The notes beneath the pieces were generated by a model. That model had not been told where the DNA came from. It saw only the letters and a program-made list of their open reading frames with translations, and did not search any database. Positions 28,567 through 38,436 of a stretch of DNA of 64,000 bases are shown here, piece by piece; position 1 is the stretch's first letter; each line of letters opens with the position of its first letter. Position numbers and translations under genes: made by a program. Origin of the DNA: Catalinimonas sp038039535 (GTDB lineage Bacteria; Bacteroidota; Bacteroidia; Cytophagales; Cyclobacteriaceae); contig NZ_JBBPHP010000020.1 of NCBI RefSeq assembly GCF_038039535.1, forward strand, positions 55,230-119,229, written 5' to 3'.

Positions 28567-30039
28567 CTAAAAATGAAATGAATAGTAGCCTCTGACCCCT
28601 TTGCTGTTTACTCCCTCTACTCTGACTCTACCCCGGATCTTGGTAAGTATTTCTTCCACTTCTTTTGGACTATTAACCGGATATTGATTAATAGCAGTTA
28701 CTACAAAACCTTCTTCAATTCCCAAACGGCGAATTAGGCCTTTATTGACTTTATTAATCTTTACTCCCCCTTCAATTCCAAGGAGATCAGACTCTACTCT
28801 AGATACAGTTTCCAGTTCTGCACCCAACCTTTCGGATAGATATACATCGCGTGTGATCAGGCTGGTTGTACCTTCCCGGTTGGTAAGCTCAAGTTTTATG
28901 GTCCCGACTTTGTTATTTCGCTTGTATACTACATTAATTACATCCCCTGGACTATGGTAAGAGATAAGCTCTTCAAAATCACTTCTGGATTGCACACTTT
29001 CCTGGTCAATCTTCAGGATAATATCGCCTTTTTGTAAGCCGGATTTCTCAGCAGCACCATATCGCTGTAAATAGCTGATCACTACACCATTAAGCTCTTT
29101 GGTATTCAGTTGATCTGCAATTTCTGAATTGATATCTACTACTTCCGCTCCAAAAAATGCTTTCTGCACTTCTCCATACTCAATAATATCGTCAGCAACT
29201 TTGGTCACAATATCTACTGGTACAGCAAAACCATAACCAGCATATGAACCTGTTCTTGAAAGAATGGCAGTATTAATCCCCACTAAATCACCATTACGGT
29301 CTACCAATGCTCCCCCGCTATTTCCCGGGTTAATCGCAGCATCTGTCTGGATAAAAGATTCTATAGGAAATTTACTTTGAAGAATATTGATTTCTCTACC
29401 CTTGGCACTCACGATACCGGCAGTTACAGTAGAATTAAGGTTAAAAGGATTCCCTACAGCCAGTACCCACTCTCCTACTTGCAGATTTCTGGAGTTGCCT
29501 ATGTTGATAGCTGGTAAATCTTCCCCCTCTATTTTTAAGACTGCCAAATCTGTAGAAGGATCAGTACCTACTACCTGAGCAGTGTAGGTGCGCTTGTTAT
29601 GCATCACTTCTATCTGATTGGCATTGTCAATCACGTGATTGTTGGTGATGATAAATCCATCTCGCGTATAGATTACTCCTGACCCACTACTTACCTGTTG
29701 ATTTGTTCTTCCTTCAAAAAATAATTCCAACCAACTGCTACCACTGTATTCGTTCTCCGAAACTGTTTTGATGTACACTACGCTAGGTGTACTCTTAATG
29801 GAGGCCTCAGCAAAATCATCACCTATCAATGCCGAGCGTGAGGGATTTACTACCTCTGTTTCCGCTTCCTCTGCCAATGCATTAAAAGCTAATTTTACAT
29901 CTGTTTTCTTCTTGGGCTTGATTTGAAAATCAGTAGGTTTGACGATATTATTTTCTGGAAAAAAAAATTGATGATAGGTAAAAGCTCCACCTATACCAGA
30001 AAAAAAACCAACGAAAACAACAATAATGACGTTCTTCAT
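28567..30039 (-). CDS. HtrA/DegP-type serine protease with two PDZ domains
   Basis: I start at the ATG at 30037-30039, which gives an N-terminal membrane anchor or signal (MKNVIIVVFVGFFSGIGGAF); the longer frame adds 16 residues ahead of it. In the 490-residue product the trypsin-like triad is His135 (ITNNHVID), Asp164 (STDLAVLK) and Ser241 (NPGNSGGAL). Two PDZ domains follow at about residues 300-385 and 400-490. It degrades or refolds damaged envelope proteins in the periplasm. It is a single gene, divergent from the sulfoxide reductase. Confidence 0.95.
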   Translation of the reverse strand: MKNVIIVVFVGFFSGIGGAFTYHQFFFPENNIVKPTDFQIKPKKKTDVKLAFNALAEEAETEVVNPSRSALIGDDFAEASIKSTPSVVYIKTVSENEYSGSSWLELFFEGRTNQQVSSGSGVIYTRDGFIITNNHVIDNANQIEVMHNKRTYTAQVVGTDPSTDLAVLKIEGEDLPAINIGNSRNLQVGEWVLAVGNPFNLNSTVTAGIVSAKGREINILQSKFPIESFIQTDAAINPGNSGGALVDRNGDLVGINTAILSRTGSYAGYGFAVPVDIVTKVADDIIEYGEVQKAFFGAEVVDINSEIADQLNTKELNGVVISYLQRYGAAEKSGLQKGDIILKIDQESVQSRSDFEELISYHSPGDVINVVYKRNNKVGTIKLELTNREGTTSLITRDVYLSERLGAELETVSRVESDLLGIEGGVKINKVNKGLIRRLGIEEGFVVTAINQYPVNSPKEVEEILTKIRGRVRVEGVNSKGVRGYYSFHF

Positions 30040-30149
30040 ATCTGTTGTAGTTATTTGTTTATAATGCACATAAGTTAAGCTTAGCAAAAATAATGCATTG
30101 TAAAAAACTAAACCCTGAAGTCGTCAGATTTCACTGAAAACATAAAATT

Positions 30150-30632
30150 ATGGCTGAAGACCTTAAGATCGCAAGCAACGCTACTAAAGAACAAAAGTAC
30201 CAGGAGTTACTACCTCAGATCAAAGCGCTGGCTGAAGGAGAAAATAATGTTATTGCCAATTTATCCAATATTTCAGCTGCACTAAAACAAACCTTTAGTT
30301 TTTGGTGGGTTGGTTTCTATCTGGTAGAAAACAATGAACTAGTATTAGGTCCTTTCCAGGGGCCGGTAGCATGTACCAGGATACCTTTTGGCAAAGGAGT
30401 ATGCGGTACTGCCTTTGCAAAGAAAAATACGATACTCGTACCTGATGTGGAGCAATTTCCCGGACATATTGCCTGTAGTGCTGACTCAAAGTCAGAAATA
30501 GTAGTACCAATAATCAAAAACAATGAAGTGATCATGATTTTGGATATTGATAGCTCGGCATTAAATGACTTTGATCACACCGACCAGACTTACCTGGAGC
30601 AATTAGCAGAATTTATTGCTAAAATTGCTTAA
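30150..30632 (+). CDS. msrC: free methionine-(R)-sulfoxide reductase (GAF domain)
   Basis: The 160-residue GAF protein has the three redox cysteines with the spacing of E. coli fRMsr: Cys75, Cys85 and Cys109, in GPVACTRIPFGKGVCGTA and GHIACSADSKSEIVVP. It reduces free methionine-R-sulfoxide in the cytoplasm using thioredoxin. Its stop overlaps the 3' end of the convergent helicase gene by 4 bases. Confidence 0.93.
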   Translation: MAEDLKIASNATKEQKYQELLPQIKALAEGENNVIANLSNISAALKQTFSFWWVGFYLVENNELVLGPFQGPVACTRIPFGKGVCGTAFAKKNTILVPDVEQFPGHIACSADSKSEIVVPIIKNNEVIMILDIDSSALNDFDHTDQTYLEQLAEFIAKIA

Positions 30633-33600
30633 CTCTTCTGCTCCTCAGTAAAAATGAAACGGTTGATATCTTCCTTGGCTTGTTCATTCTGCTGCCAAAA
30701 CTGTCTGCTATAAATATTCCTGAACTTCCAGTTCTTTTCGCTGAGCAAGAACGGACGATAAGCATGAATATCTTTAGCAGATTCACTTTGATAATAGATA
30801 TCATCATCAGTATTGATTAACCCGATGTACTTACCCTCGCTGTTTTTGATGCTAAGGTCTGCAAAAGGTAACTCACGGATAGCCTGATGGTTATTAAGTT
30901 CTTTTTCAGTCCATTGTTTCAGTTTATTTGCCAGGAACCACTCAATATGATGATCTCCTAGCTCGGGTAAAGTCGGAATATATTTTTTATGGGAAACCTC
31001 CCATGCGTATTCAAGATATTTTTTCAGCAGTTTTGGCCCTTCATTTTTGGAATTAGAAACATCCATCTGCTGGGGCATAATACTGGTCACCAGATATATC
31101 TTTTCTTTGGCTCGGGTAATTGCCACATTTAAACGATTCTCTCCTTTGGCCTGGTTAAGGCTACCAAACTGAAGCATCAGCTTACCCTGCTCATTGGGTG
31201 CATAAGCGGTAGAAAAAATGATAATATCCCGTTCATCGCCCTGCACATTTTCAATATTCTTAACAAACAAATGCTCAGGGATCAGAAAATTCTGCGCTAA
31301 AGCTTTAGCCTCCAGTTCGTCCTGTATAAGCTCCTGCTGTTTAACATTAAAGCAGATCACACCAATTGTCTTGTCAGGATACTCTTTGAGGAGCTTATGC
31401 ACCAGTTTCACCACTTCCTGGCTTTCCACTACATTGGACTGCTTTTGCCAGATGCCTTCTACCTTGATGTATTGAATTGCCGGCTGTCCGCTGTTAGCAT
31501 CATAAAAATCAGGTAGCAAACGAAGTTTGTCATCGTAAAAATGATGATTTGAAAAATCTATCAGGTCCAAAGTACTGCTCCGATAATGACCTTTGAGCTG
31601 AAGACTTTGTAAGTAACCCTGCGCTAATTCCAGTAAGGAAGTAGCCTCTAGAGCCAATGCTTCATCTACATTTTCAGTTTCTTCATCTTCCCAACGAGCC
31701 TGATACAAATCATTAGGGCTCAATTGCTGACTGTCACCAGCGATAACTACCTGCTGCCCACGGTACATAGCGGGTATTCCCTTTTCTGCAAAACATTGCG
31801 AAGCTTCATCAAAAATCACCAGATCAAACATGGGCTTCTCATTGAGAGGAAATATGGCTGACACAGTTTCCGGTGAAGCCAACCAACAGGGGATCAGATT
31901 AAATACTTCATCTTCAAAAGTGCCTATTACTTTTCTCAGAGGCCATATTTTACGTTTCTTACTGATTTGATGATTCAAATCCCGGTACGTCACCATATTG
32001 TTGAGTCGGTTGTACTCAACGTCATAATAAGTACGTTCTCTAAGCTTCAAGTGCAAAATTTCCTGACTGATATTAAGTTTCTCTTCAATGCACTGTTGCA
32101 GCTCTTCTTCCATATCTGTCATCTGCCGGGATGAAACCATACGAAGTTGAGGAAACTTAGCTTCCAGATGATCAATCCAGGCTAATCTGACACTGTTCTG
32201 AAAAAGCGCAGTGATGGCATCTTCAGCCCTATCTTCGCTCTCTTCCAGCAGGCGGTTGATCACTGCTTTCTCGTGTAGCTCCAGATTATGATTTAAAGTG
32301 TCAAAATCACACAGTCCGTCAAAATCACGATCCAGCACTTTAAGCAAAGCTTCACTGTGTTCCTGGGTGATCAGTTTGCTATGTTGGGCAGGAGTTAAAT
32401 AACTTTCCCACTGTTTAATTCTGGGAGCAATTCTATCCAGCACACCCACCAAAGCCTCTGTTCTTTGAAGTAAGTCTTTATAAGCAATAGTTTTAATATT
32501 GAAATACTCATTAAAATTTCGCAGAGAGCGGAAAATCAGGGTAGCATTCAAAGCCTTTTCCTGATAATCAAACCATTCCTGAATGAGTTCTTTATTGAAA
32601 TTATTTGATGACTCTTTGTCTGGTACTTCAATCAACCATTTTTTATCTCTCAGCTTGGAGAGGTTATGTTCCAGATTTAAGCGGTTATCTATTTTTTCTG
32701 CAATGATCTGGAAGCCTTTTTTATCAGGACCAAGTTCATTCTGCTCCAGGATTCTTTCCACGTAAGCTTTATCCTTTGAAAATAGCTTCCACCACATCCA
32801 GCTGAACACACCATTTCTAGCCTCCTCTGCTTCAGAAATTATCCTTTGACATTGACCGAGTTCTTCTGAAGGCAGATTAGTTTCTGGTCCATGCCCATGA
32901 TAGCACTCCATTACCACCCGCTCAATATTGGAAAGCCATAGAGGATCCGCATCTTTTTCAATATTGGGGACCATATGGGTAAAGAACGTATAAGCTTGTT
33001 CTTCACCCAAATAGCTTATGAAACTGGAGATGTCTTCAGTACGCTGTTGTAAGTTTTCGCAGATTACAAAGTCAACCTCTGTCTTCAGGATATTCTGTGT
33101 ATCTTTTTCTATCTGCTGCTTAAACTCAGGTACATCTTTAATAATTTCTCTGATTTGCTTTAAGTCTTCTACTGAGTAATCTATAAAAGGCTTTCTGCTG
33201 TAAAGGGGATAACTTTCTTTTTCAAACTGGTTGGAATAGGCAGTGAAGGTGCGTAGCCTTTTGATAAAGTCATGCATCTCAGGAATATAAAATTGCCGAT
33301 ATTCCTGCTTCATATTAACAGAAGGCTTATTGATATCGGAAGTCAGATACAGTTCTTTGATGGAAATACCTGCCTCACTCTCATCAAATAATGCGCGCTT
33401 GAATTCATCCAACTCATCACAGATCTGTTCTATCCGACGGCTATATTGTAGAAAATTCCTTTCCAGATATATGGTATCCAGGCTATTATTTTTGTGCTGG
33501 TACTCGTAAAGAGAATCTATCTGCTTATTAATCTGAGCATAAATCTCTTTCCGGTCATTTTTAAAATCGTGAACCAGGGCAATAAAAGGGTCCACATCTT

Positions 33601-34771
33601 TTTCTGCGAGTCGTTTATACACCACATCCAAAGCTGCTCTCTTTTGACAAACAACCAACACTCTTTTTCCTTGCGCAATATAATCACCAATCAGATTGGT
33701 AATCATCTGAGATTTTCCTGTTCCGGGAGGGCCTTGTACTACCAGCGAGTTTCCTCTTTTTACAGTTCTGATCGCCTTCTCCTGATAGGCATCCATCTGG
33801 AAAGGACAAAAAATCTGCTCTTCTTTAATACGGCTGGCATAGTCAATATACTCTTTGCTCAGCTTTTCTTTCAGATCCATCTGCAAACCCTCAAGGTTTG
33901 AGTAGACAATTTTCTCGGTAGTTGCTCTTTTGGAAAAAAAATCCTCAATATCTGGCAGAAACTGGTTTTCAATCAGCTTCAGATAATCAGGGACAAGATA
34001 AGATCCTGCCTGAGGAAATATCCCCAAAACTGCTTCAGGATATAATTTCAGCTCACCATCTTTTTCATCCTGGGCCAGTTCTTCTTTGGTATACTCCCGA
34101 AAAGACTGAAGCTTATCTACAAAAATCTCCTGATTAAAGTTTATGGTAAATTCACTTTCCTTAAAGAGTTGATAGAGCGAAGTGCGAAAAATCCTGCTAT
34201 CGGTATCAAAGTCATCAAATCCTTTTTCAGCCAGATTTTCATCAAACGGAAGCTGATTGTAGTAGGCGTAGGCAAGTAAAAAAGTCTTGTTGAGCGCCAC
34301 ACTTACTTCATCCCTCACACTTAGTACCCATTGCAGGCCATATTGCTCGCTTTGCTCCTGCTCCAGATTTACCGGAAAAAACATTAGAGGACAGCGCACG
34401 ATGGTACCATCTGCAAACTTACCCTTAACAAAGGGCCAACCTACATAAAGGTCTTTAGAGCCTTGCTCTTCAAAGATAAACTTTTCGGTACGTGACAATT
34501 TTTTGAGCTGCTGACTCATTTTATTGCTGCTCTCATCTCTACTATCCAGTACTGCACAGAGGGGCATTTTTTTTCCCTTGATACCTTCCAGGTCATGTTC
34601 ACCTCCGGCAATGAGCCACTCAATAATCTTGTATGACGAAAAGTTGTTGAGAAAATCAAATTTATGCACATCTACAAACTGCTTCGCTACAAGGCGAGCT
34701 AAATACAGCGAACGATTATTACTGGTGATGTTTGTCAGTCTCCTAAGATAGGATTGTAATATTTTGTGCAT
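30629..34771 (-). CDS. large superfamily 1 DNA/RNA helicase with DUF4011-like N terminus
   Basis: The 1380-residue protein has an N-terminal DUF4011-like region (residues 1-300), a Walker A motif GPPGTGKS (Lys353), a long helical insertion (about 400-950), a Walker B motif FDEASQ (Asp988) and the C-terminal SF1 motifs (GDSQQLSPND, QGDERDIIIFSTAY, NRLNVAITRAKEKIYLV). The last 100 residues resemble a Vsr/MTES_1575-type nuclease fold, but the acidic residues expected in its active site look replaced (GLINTDDDIYY). Upf1-like helicases of this size act on DNA or RNA, sometimes in defence or repair; the role here is unknown. No partner gene is adjacent. Confidence 0.9.
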   Translation of the reverse strand: MHKILQSYLRRLTNITSNNRSLYLARLVAKQFVDVHKFDFLNNFSSYKIIEWLIAGGEHDLEGIKGKKMPLCAVLDSRDESSNKMSQQLKKLSRTEKFIFEEQGSKDLYVGWPFVKGKFADGTIVRCPLMFFPVNLEQEQSEQYGLQWVLSVRDEVSVALNKTFLLAYAYYNQLPFDENLAEKGFDDFDTDSRIFRTSLYQLFKESEFTINFNQEIFVDKLQSFREYTKEELAQDEKDGELKLYPEAVLGIFPQAGSYLVPDYLKLIENQFLPDIEDFFSKRATTEKIVYSNLEGLQMDLKEKLSKEYIDYASRIKEEQIFCPFQMDAYQEKAIRTVKRGNSLVVQGPPGTGKSQMITNLIGDYIAQGKRVLVVCQKRAALDVVYKRLAEKDVDPFIALVHDFKNDRKEIYAQINKQIDSLYEYQHKNNSLDTIYLERNFLQYSRRIEQICDELDEFKRALFDESEAGISIKELYLTSDINKPSVNMKQEYRQFYIPEMHDFIKRLRTFTAYSNQFEKESYPLYSRKPFIDYSVEDLKQIREIIKDVPEFKQQIEKDTQNILKTEVDFVICENLQQRTEDISSFISYLGEEQAYTFFTHMVPNIEKDADPLWLSNIERVVMECYHGHGPETNLPSEELGQCQRIISEAEEARNGVFSWMWWKLFSKDKAYVERILEQNELGPDKKGFQIIAEKIDNRLNLEHNLSKLRDKKWLIEVPDKESSNNFNKELIQEWFDYQEKALNATLIFRSLRNFNEYFNIKTIAYKDLLQRTEALVGVLDRIAPRIKQWESYLTPAQHSKLITQEHSEALLKVLDRDFDGLCDFDTLNHNLELHEKAVINRLLEESEDRAEDAITALFQNSVRLAWIDHLEAKFPQLRMVSSRQMTDMEEELQQCIEEKLNISQEILHLKLRERTYYDVEYNRLNNMVTYRDLNHQISKKRKIWPLRKVIGTFEDEVFNLIPCWLASPETVSAIFPLNEKPMFDLVIFDEASQCFAEKGIPAMYRGQQVVIAGDSQQLSPNDLYQARWEDEETENVDEALALEATSLLELAQGYLQSLQLKGHYRSSTLDLIDFSNHHFYDDKLRLLPDFYDANSGQPAIQYIKVEGIWQKQSNVVESQEVVKLVHKLLKEYPDKTIGVICFNVKQQELIQDELEAKALAQNFLIPEHLFVKNIENVQGDERDIIIFSTAYAPNEQGKLMLQFGSLNQAKGENRLNVAITRAKEKIYLVTSIMPQQMDVSNSKNEGPKLLKKYLEYAWEVSHKKYIPTLPELGDHHIEWFLANKLKQWTEKELNNHQAIRELPFADLSIKNSEGKYIGLINTDDDIYYQSESAKDIHAYRPFLLSEKNWKFRNIYSRQFWQQNEQAKEDINRFIFTEEQKS

Positions 34772-34835
34772 AGTTGATAGATGGATGAATCGTTTCAGGG
34801 TAAAGTGTACGCTGAGGCATATCTCTCATGCGTTA

Positions 34836-35780
34836 TTAAATAACTATATAGGGTAAAAGTTTTACAAGTAATTCTTCTTTGATATAGTACACCTCCCTTA
34901 ATTGGTCTGTAGAAGAAAAGTTGCCATATATTCTACGATGATTCATAATTGCCTTGGCCAAATCATAATCAATATAAGGATGCTTGAGTAAAGATTTAAA
35001 ATCAACCTCATTGATTTTTATCTTTTTTGTTTCAAAATCATCTTGAATAAAACTAGACTCTTCCAAAGAGTGCATTGCTTCCTCACTAATATGATAGACT
35101 TCTTTTAGTTGATCAAGGCTATGAAAACCACCCAGCTGCTCCCGGTACTTTACAATACGAGAAGAAAGTACTGTTCCAACTCCTTTTAACCGCATCAGTT
35201 CCAGTGAATCTGCCTGGTTGATATCCAGATAAAGCTTCTCAGTCTTCGGTGACTCCACCTCTACATCTTCCCACTCAGCTTTTGTAGCTTCATTGATTTT
35301 TTCAAAAGATACTGACCTTACCTCAGTCTTCATCTGCGGGATATCAATATAAGCTTCCAATGTTTGGTATAAAGAGACAGGGAAATCATATATTTTCAAC
35401 AAATCCTTAGCTTCATAAAACCTACCGCCCTTATTGCGATAGCTTAAGATACGAGCTGCTAATTTTTCATTAATACCAAGTTGTCTAAAAGTTTCAAAAG
35501 ATGCGTCATTGGGATTGAAAAGAAAAAGATCTTTATGTACATCTACATTTTCCTGGTGGACAATGTGGGGCTGAGTGACGATTTCCAGCTCACTAAGCAA
35601 AGAATCCAGTATTATTAAATCTGTTGCCCTATCCTGATAGTTAGCGGTGGCTGTTTTCTCAATATAAATAGTTGTAAAAATAGCGATTGTAACCAATGAG
35701 AGTAAAAAGAAAAGACCTCTGGTTTCTGTTCTTGAAAAACCAAAGTAATCCCTTACCCATGCCACAAAAAACCTAATCAT
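34836..35780 (-). CDS. ComEA-like helix-hairpin-helix protein
   Basis: The 314-residue protein has one N-terminal membrane helix (about residues 22-42, GLFFLLSLVTIAIFTTIYI) and three helix-hairpin-helix units (FNPNDASFETFRQLGI, INQADSLELMRLKGVGTVLSSRIV, INEVDFKSLLKHPYI), the layout of ComEA-like DNA-binding proteins with repeated units. It probably binds DNA on the periplasmic side. It overlaps the end of the sensor gene upstream by 8 bases, so they are co-translated. Confidence 0.9.
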   Translation of the reverse strand: MIRFFVAWVRDYFGFSRTETRGLFFLLSLVTIAIFTTIYIEKTATANYQDRATDLIILDSLLSELEIVTQPHIVHQENVDVHKDLFLFNPNDASFETFRQLGINEKLAARILSYRNKGGRFYEAKDLLKIYDFPVSLYQTLEAYIDIPQMKTEVRSVSFEKINEATKAEWEDVEVESPKTEKLYLDINQADSLELMRLKGVGTVLSSRIVKYREQLGGFHSLDQLKEVYHISEEAMHSLEESSFIQDDFETKKIKINEVDFKSLLKHPYIDYDLAKAIMNHRRIYGNFSSTDQLREVYYIKEELLVKLLPYIVI

Positions 35781-36921
35781 GACTTATTTCCTTATGAGAA
35801 AGCTTCTCCAGAATTTTTTGATAGAGTGCTACCTTTTCAAAGGATGAACTTATAGGATTTATAGATTCATCTTTATGAATTTGCGCATGAATTTCACTTA
35901 TATCCGAAGCTTCTAATAATACCACTGGTAGCTGAGTGATAATGTTGATAGCTGTATTATGAGCTTCATATTTCAAGCTTCTTCTCATAGCTTCGCTCAT
36001 CAATATTACATCAAAATGTGCATTGAGGACGGCTTTTTGTGCAGCATCTATATCTTTGGCTATGATAAACTCCAATGAACATTTGTTTAAAAACCAGGCG
36101 ATATAATCAATTGGAATCTTAGAGTCCTTAATGATCAAAAGGTGTAATTTTTCAGCTCGCTGTATGCTTTTTTTTGTGTCCGCTAGATTAATTATTTCTT
36201 TCTCAGCCAAAATCTTCGTGGCTGTAGGTTGCATTTGCATGTATTCTTCTACCAGAGTATCACTGAAAAAGCTTCTCATGGCAGCGGGCAGGGCAAACTG
36301 CAATCTTGTTTTGATCTGCTGAAATACAAGAAGAACAACTAAAGCTAAAGTGATGATGAAAATACTTACATTTAATTTTTGCAGTAAAGCAATAATACCG
36401 TCGTTTTCCTGTAGGTAGGCATCTTCAATATCATCCATTAACACTAAAAAAGAAGCCTCTTGCGCACATATTTTTTTGATCATCTCATTTCGCAGGCGAT
36501 CATTATTTACTACTAGCAAAAACTCCTTTATAGCATCTGAAATGTTATCTTTATAAGGCTGTATTTCGTTAAACTTTTCTTCAATCAGCTTATTTTTTTC
36601 AGACTGTGCATTCCCAATACCAAATTGTATGGCAAAATGATTTTGTGACCACTGCTCATTCAGTAATGCAATTCTTTTGAGATCAACCTCTAATCCATTC
36701 TCGTGCTCACCTGCATATGATGCGTAATGATGCATCTGGTGAAAAAGTGACTTTTGCGTACTGATCAGCTCAGTTAGCTTTGCATTTTCCTGAGATATGG
36801 AATATATTTTTTCTGAGATAAAGTGCATTAGTACTATCAAAAACAGAATAGCACAAAGGGCAATGAGGGTATAATACTTACTAATTTTCTGGAAGACTAG
36901 CCTTTCCGTTAAGAGCTGCAT
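35773..36921 (-). CDS. membrane sensor-like protein with degenerate receiver domain
   Basis: The 382-residue protein has a membrane helix (residues 15-35), an extracytoplasmic helical region rich in Gln, Glu and Asn resembling PilJ/four-helix sensor domains (40-170), a second helix (about 180-200), and a cytoplasmic C-terminal part (about 245-380). That part has the beta/alpha order of a response receiver (LHLLIIKDSKIPIDYIAWFL, FDVILMSEAMRR, LPVVLLEAS), but the phosphoacceptor Asp position reads Ser in ILMSEAM. No kinase or output domain follows. It is co-translated with the HhH gene. Function unknown. Confidence 0.8.
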   Translation of the reverse strand: MQLLTERLVFQKISKYYTLIALCAILFLIVLMHFISEKIYSISQENAKLTELISTQKSLFHQMHHYASYAGEHENGLEVDLKRIALLNEQWSQNHFAIQFGIGNAQSEKNKLIEEKFNEIQPYKDNISDAIKEFLLVVNNDRLRNEMIKKICAQEASFLVLMDDIEDAYLQENDGIIALLQKLNVSIFIITLALVVLLVFQQIKTRLQFALPAAMRSFFSDTLVEEYMQMQPTATKILAEKEIINLADTKKSIQRAEKLHLLIIKDSKIPIDYIAWFLNKCSLEFIIAKDIDAAQKAVLNAHFDVILMSEAMRRSLKYEAHNTAINIITQLPVVLLEASDISEIHAQIHKDESINPISSSFEKVALYQKILEKLSHKEISHD

Positions 36922-37054
36922 CGCTTAGGGTTTTGAATACCCTCACAATCTACGACGGCGTGAGTATACAGAACCGCACAAATTCAATGCATCTCAACGG
37001 ATGTAAAGTATTACCAAAATTTCAAGAAAAGTGGTTATTACTACTAAGAATGTT

Positions 37055-38428
37055 TCAGATATTTCTATTCTGTGACATTCTCAGCAAATTAAAAAGAGAA
37101 CGGGCATTATGATAATTTCCTTTCCATATCTGTGCCTTCTGGTCATTTTTGGAGGAAGGGTGAGTATCTAATCCATTGGTATACCAGCCACCATGCTCAT
37201 GGTCAATGATGTAGTTTTTAGTATAAGTCCACAGGCGATCAAACTCTTTTTGGTAAATACTATCCTGTGGATAAAAGGTAGAGAACAGATACAGGGAGTT
37301 AAGCCCTTCTGACTGAGACCACCAGTTCTTTCGGTCATCTATGATTGTAAGTTTTTCATCACCGGGAAGGTAGTATCCTCTTTCCAGAATGCCGCTATTT
37401 TCCGGGTCAAAACCGGTAGCAAGTGTATGATCCACCATCAGCTTTGCTCTGTCTAAGGTCTGCTTGTATTCATATTCTTCCAGAGCCTCTGAAGCTTCCA
37501 GCAGCAGATAAGCTGTTTCTATATCATGTCCAAAAGACACATGATCTATTCCATAATTAGCTTCACGAACCGCTTCGGCAGAATCCAGGTAAGAAACCGG
37601 GGTCCAATCATCGTAAAAGAATAAGCGCAGATAACCTTTGTCAGAAACCATTTTATCCCTTACCAAATGGAACATTTCTTTAAGGCGGGCTTCCAAAGTA
37701 TCATCCGGCCAAACATGATAGAGTTCTGTCAGAGCTTCCAGCACATGGATACTGGTATTCTGGTCTTTGTAGAAGTAAGTTTGTGTAGGGAATTCCTGCT
37801 GAAACATGAGACTATCTATCACCTCTCCTTCACGCGTAAGGGTAGGGTGATATCCTAGTAGTTCCGGATCATGAGCATGCTCGTCCATCCATTGAAAAGC
37901 CTGACGGGCAAAATCCAGTACTTCTTTATCTTCCGACAATTCATAGTATGCTGCCAAGGCATATATTCCAAAAGCATTGCCGTAGACCCTCTTCAGCTGA
38001 TTATTTACATTGTCCATGATAGGCTCTCCGGAACGATCCACCAGCCAGTAAAAGCCACCATACTCCTGATCCCACATCTTACTTTTCAGAAATTCATATC
38101 CATGACGAGCAGCATTGCTATACATGCTATCTTCAGGAAAAAGCTGTGCTGCTTTGGAGAGAGTCCATACATGGCGGGCCTGGGTAACAATCATTTTTTC
38201 CTGCCTGTCCATTTGTTGCCAATCGTAGGTAAAATTGGTCAGAAATCCTCCCATAGTACTATCAATGGTTCGGGGATACCAAACCTTCAGGAGATTGTCC
38301 TCCAATTCAAAACGGATTTCATCAGTAAAGTCCATCACTGTCTCAGTACCTTCTGAATTATCCTCAGCAACTGGTTGGCAGGCAATTATGGAGACTAGCA
38401 GGAAAAAGAGTAAGCCGGTATATTTCAT
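37055..38428 (-). CDS. AGE/cellobiose 2-epimerase-like lipoprotein
   Basis: The 457-residue protein begins with a lipoprotein signal (LLFFLLVSIIAC, Cys17) and is otherwise an (alpha/alpha)6 barrel of the N-acylglucosamine 2-epimerase family. Residues associated with catalysis are conserved: Arg and His in TQARHVWTLSKA, NTSIHVLEALTELY, FGHDIETAYLLLEA, and KGNYHNAR. Family members epimerise the C2 of a reducing-end sugar (cellobiose, mannobiose, mannose). Lipid attachment places it in the periplasm or outer membrane, consistent with the other exported enzymes of the sugar-acid locus. It is 8 bases after the BASS carrier gene, so they form one transcription unit. Confidence 0.9.
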   Translation of the reverse strand: MKYTGLLFFLLVSIIACQPVAEDNSEGTETVMDFTDEIRFELEDNLLKVWYPRTIDSTMGGFLTNFTYDWQQMDRQEKMIVTQARHVWTLSKAAQLFPEDSMYSNAARHGYEFLKSKMWDQEYGGFYWLVDRSGEPIMDNVNNQLKRVYGNAFGIYALAAYYELSEDKEVLDFARQAFQWMDEHAHDPELLGYHPTLTREGEVIDSLMFQQEFPTQTYFYKDQNTSIHVLEALTELYHVWPDDTLEARLKEMFHLVRDKMVSDKGYLRLFFYDDWTPVSYLDSAEAVREANYGIDHVSFGHDIETAYLLLEASEALEEYEYKQTLDRAKLMVDHTLATGFDPENSGILERGYYLPGDEKLTIIDDRKNWWSQSEGLNSLYLFSTFYPQDSIYQKEFDRLWTYTKNYIIDHEHGGWYTNGLDTHPSSKNDQKAQIWKGNYHNARSLFNLLRMSQNRNI

Positions 38429-38436
38429 TTTAGGGT

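Noticed and set aside
30629..34771. Helicase as part of a defence island
   Set aside because: Neighbours are housekeeping genes (msrC-type reductase, HtrA, ComEA-like); no restriction, CRISPR, toxin or phage genes adjoin it.
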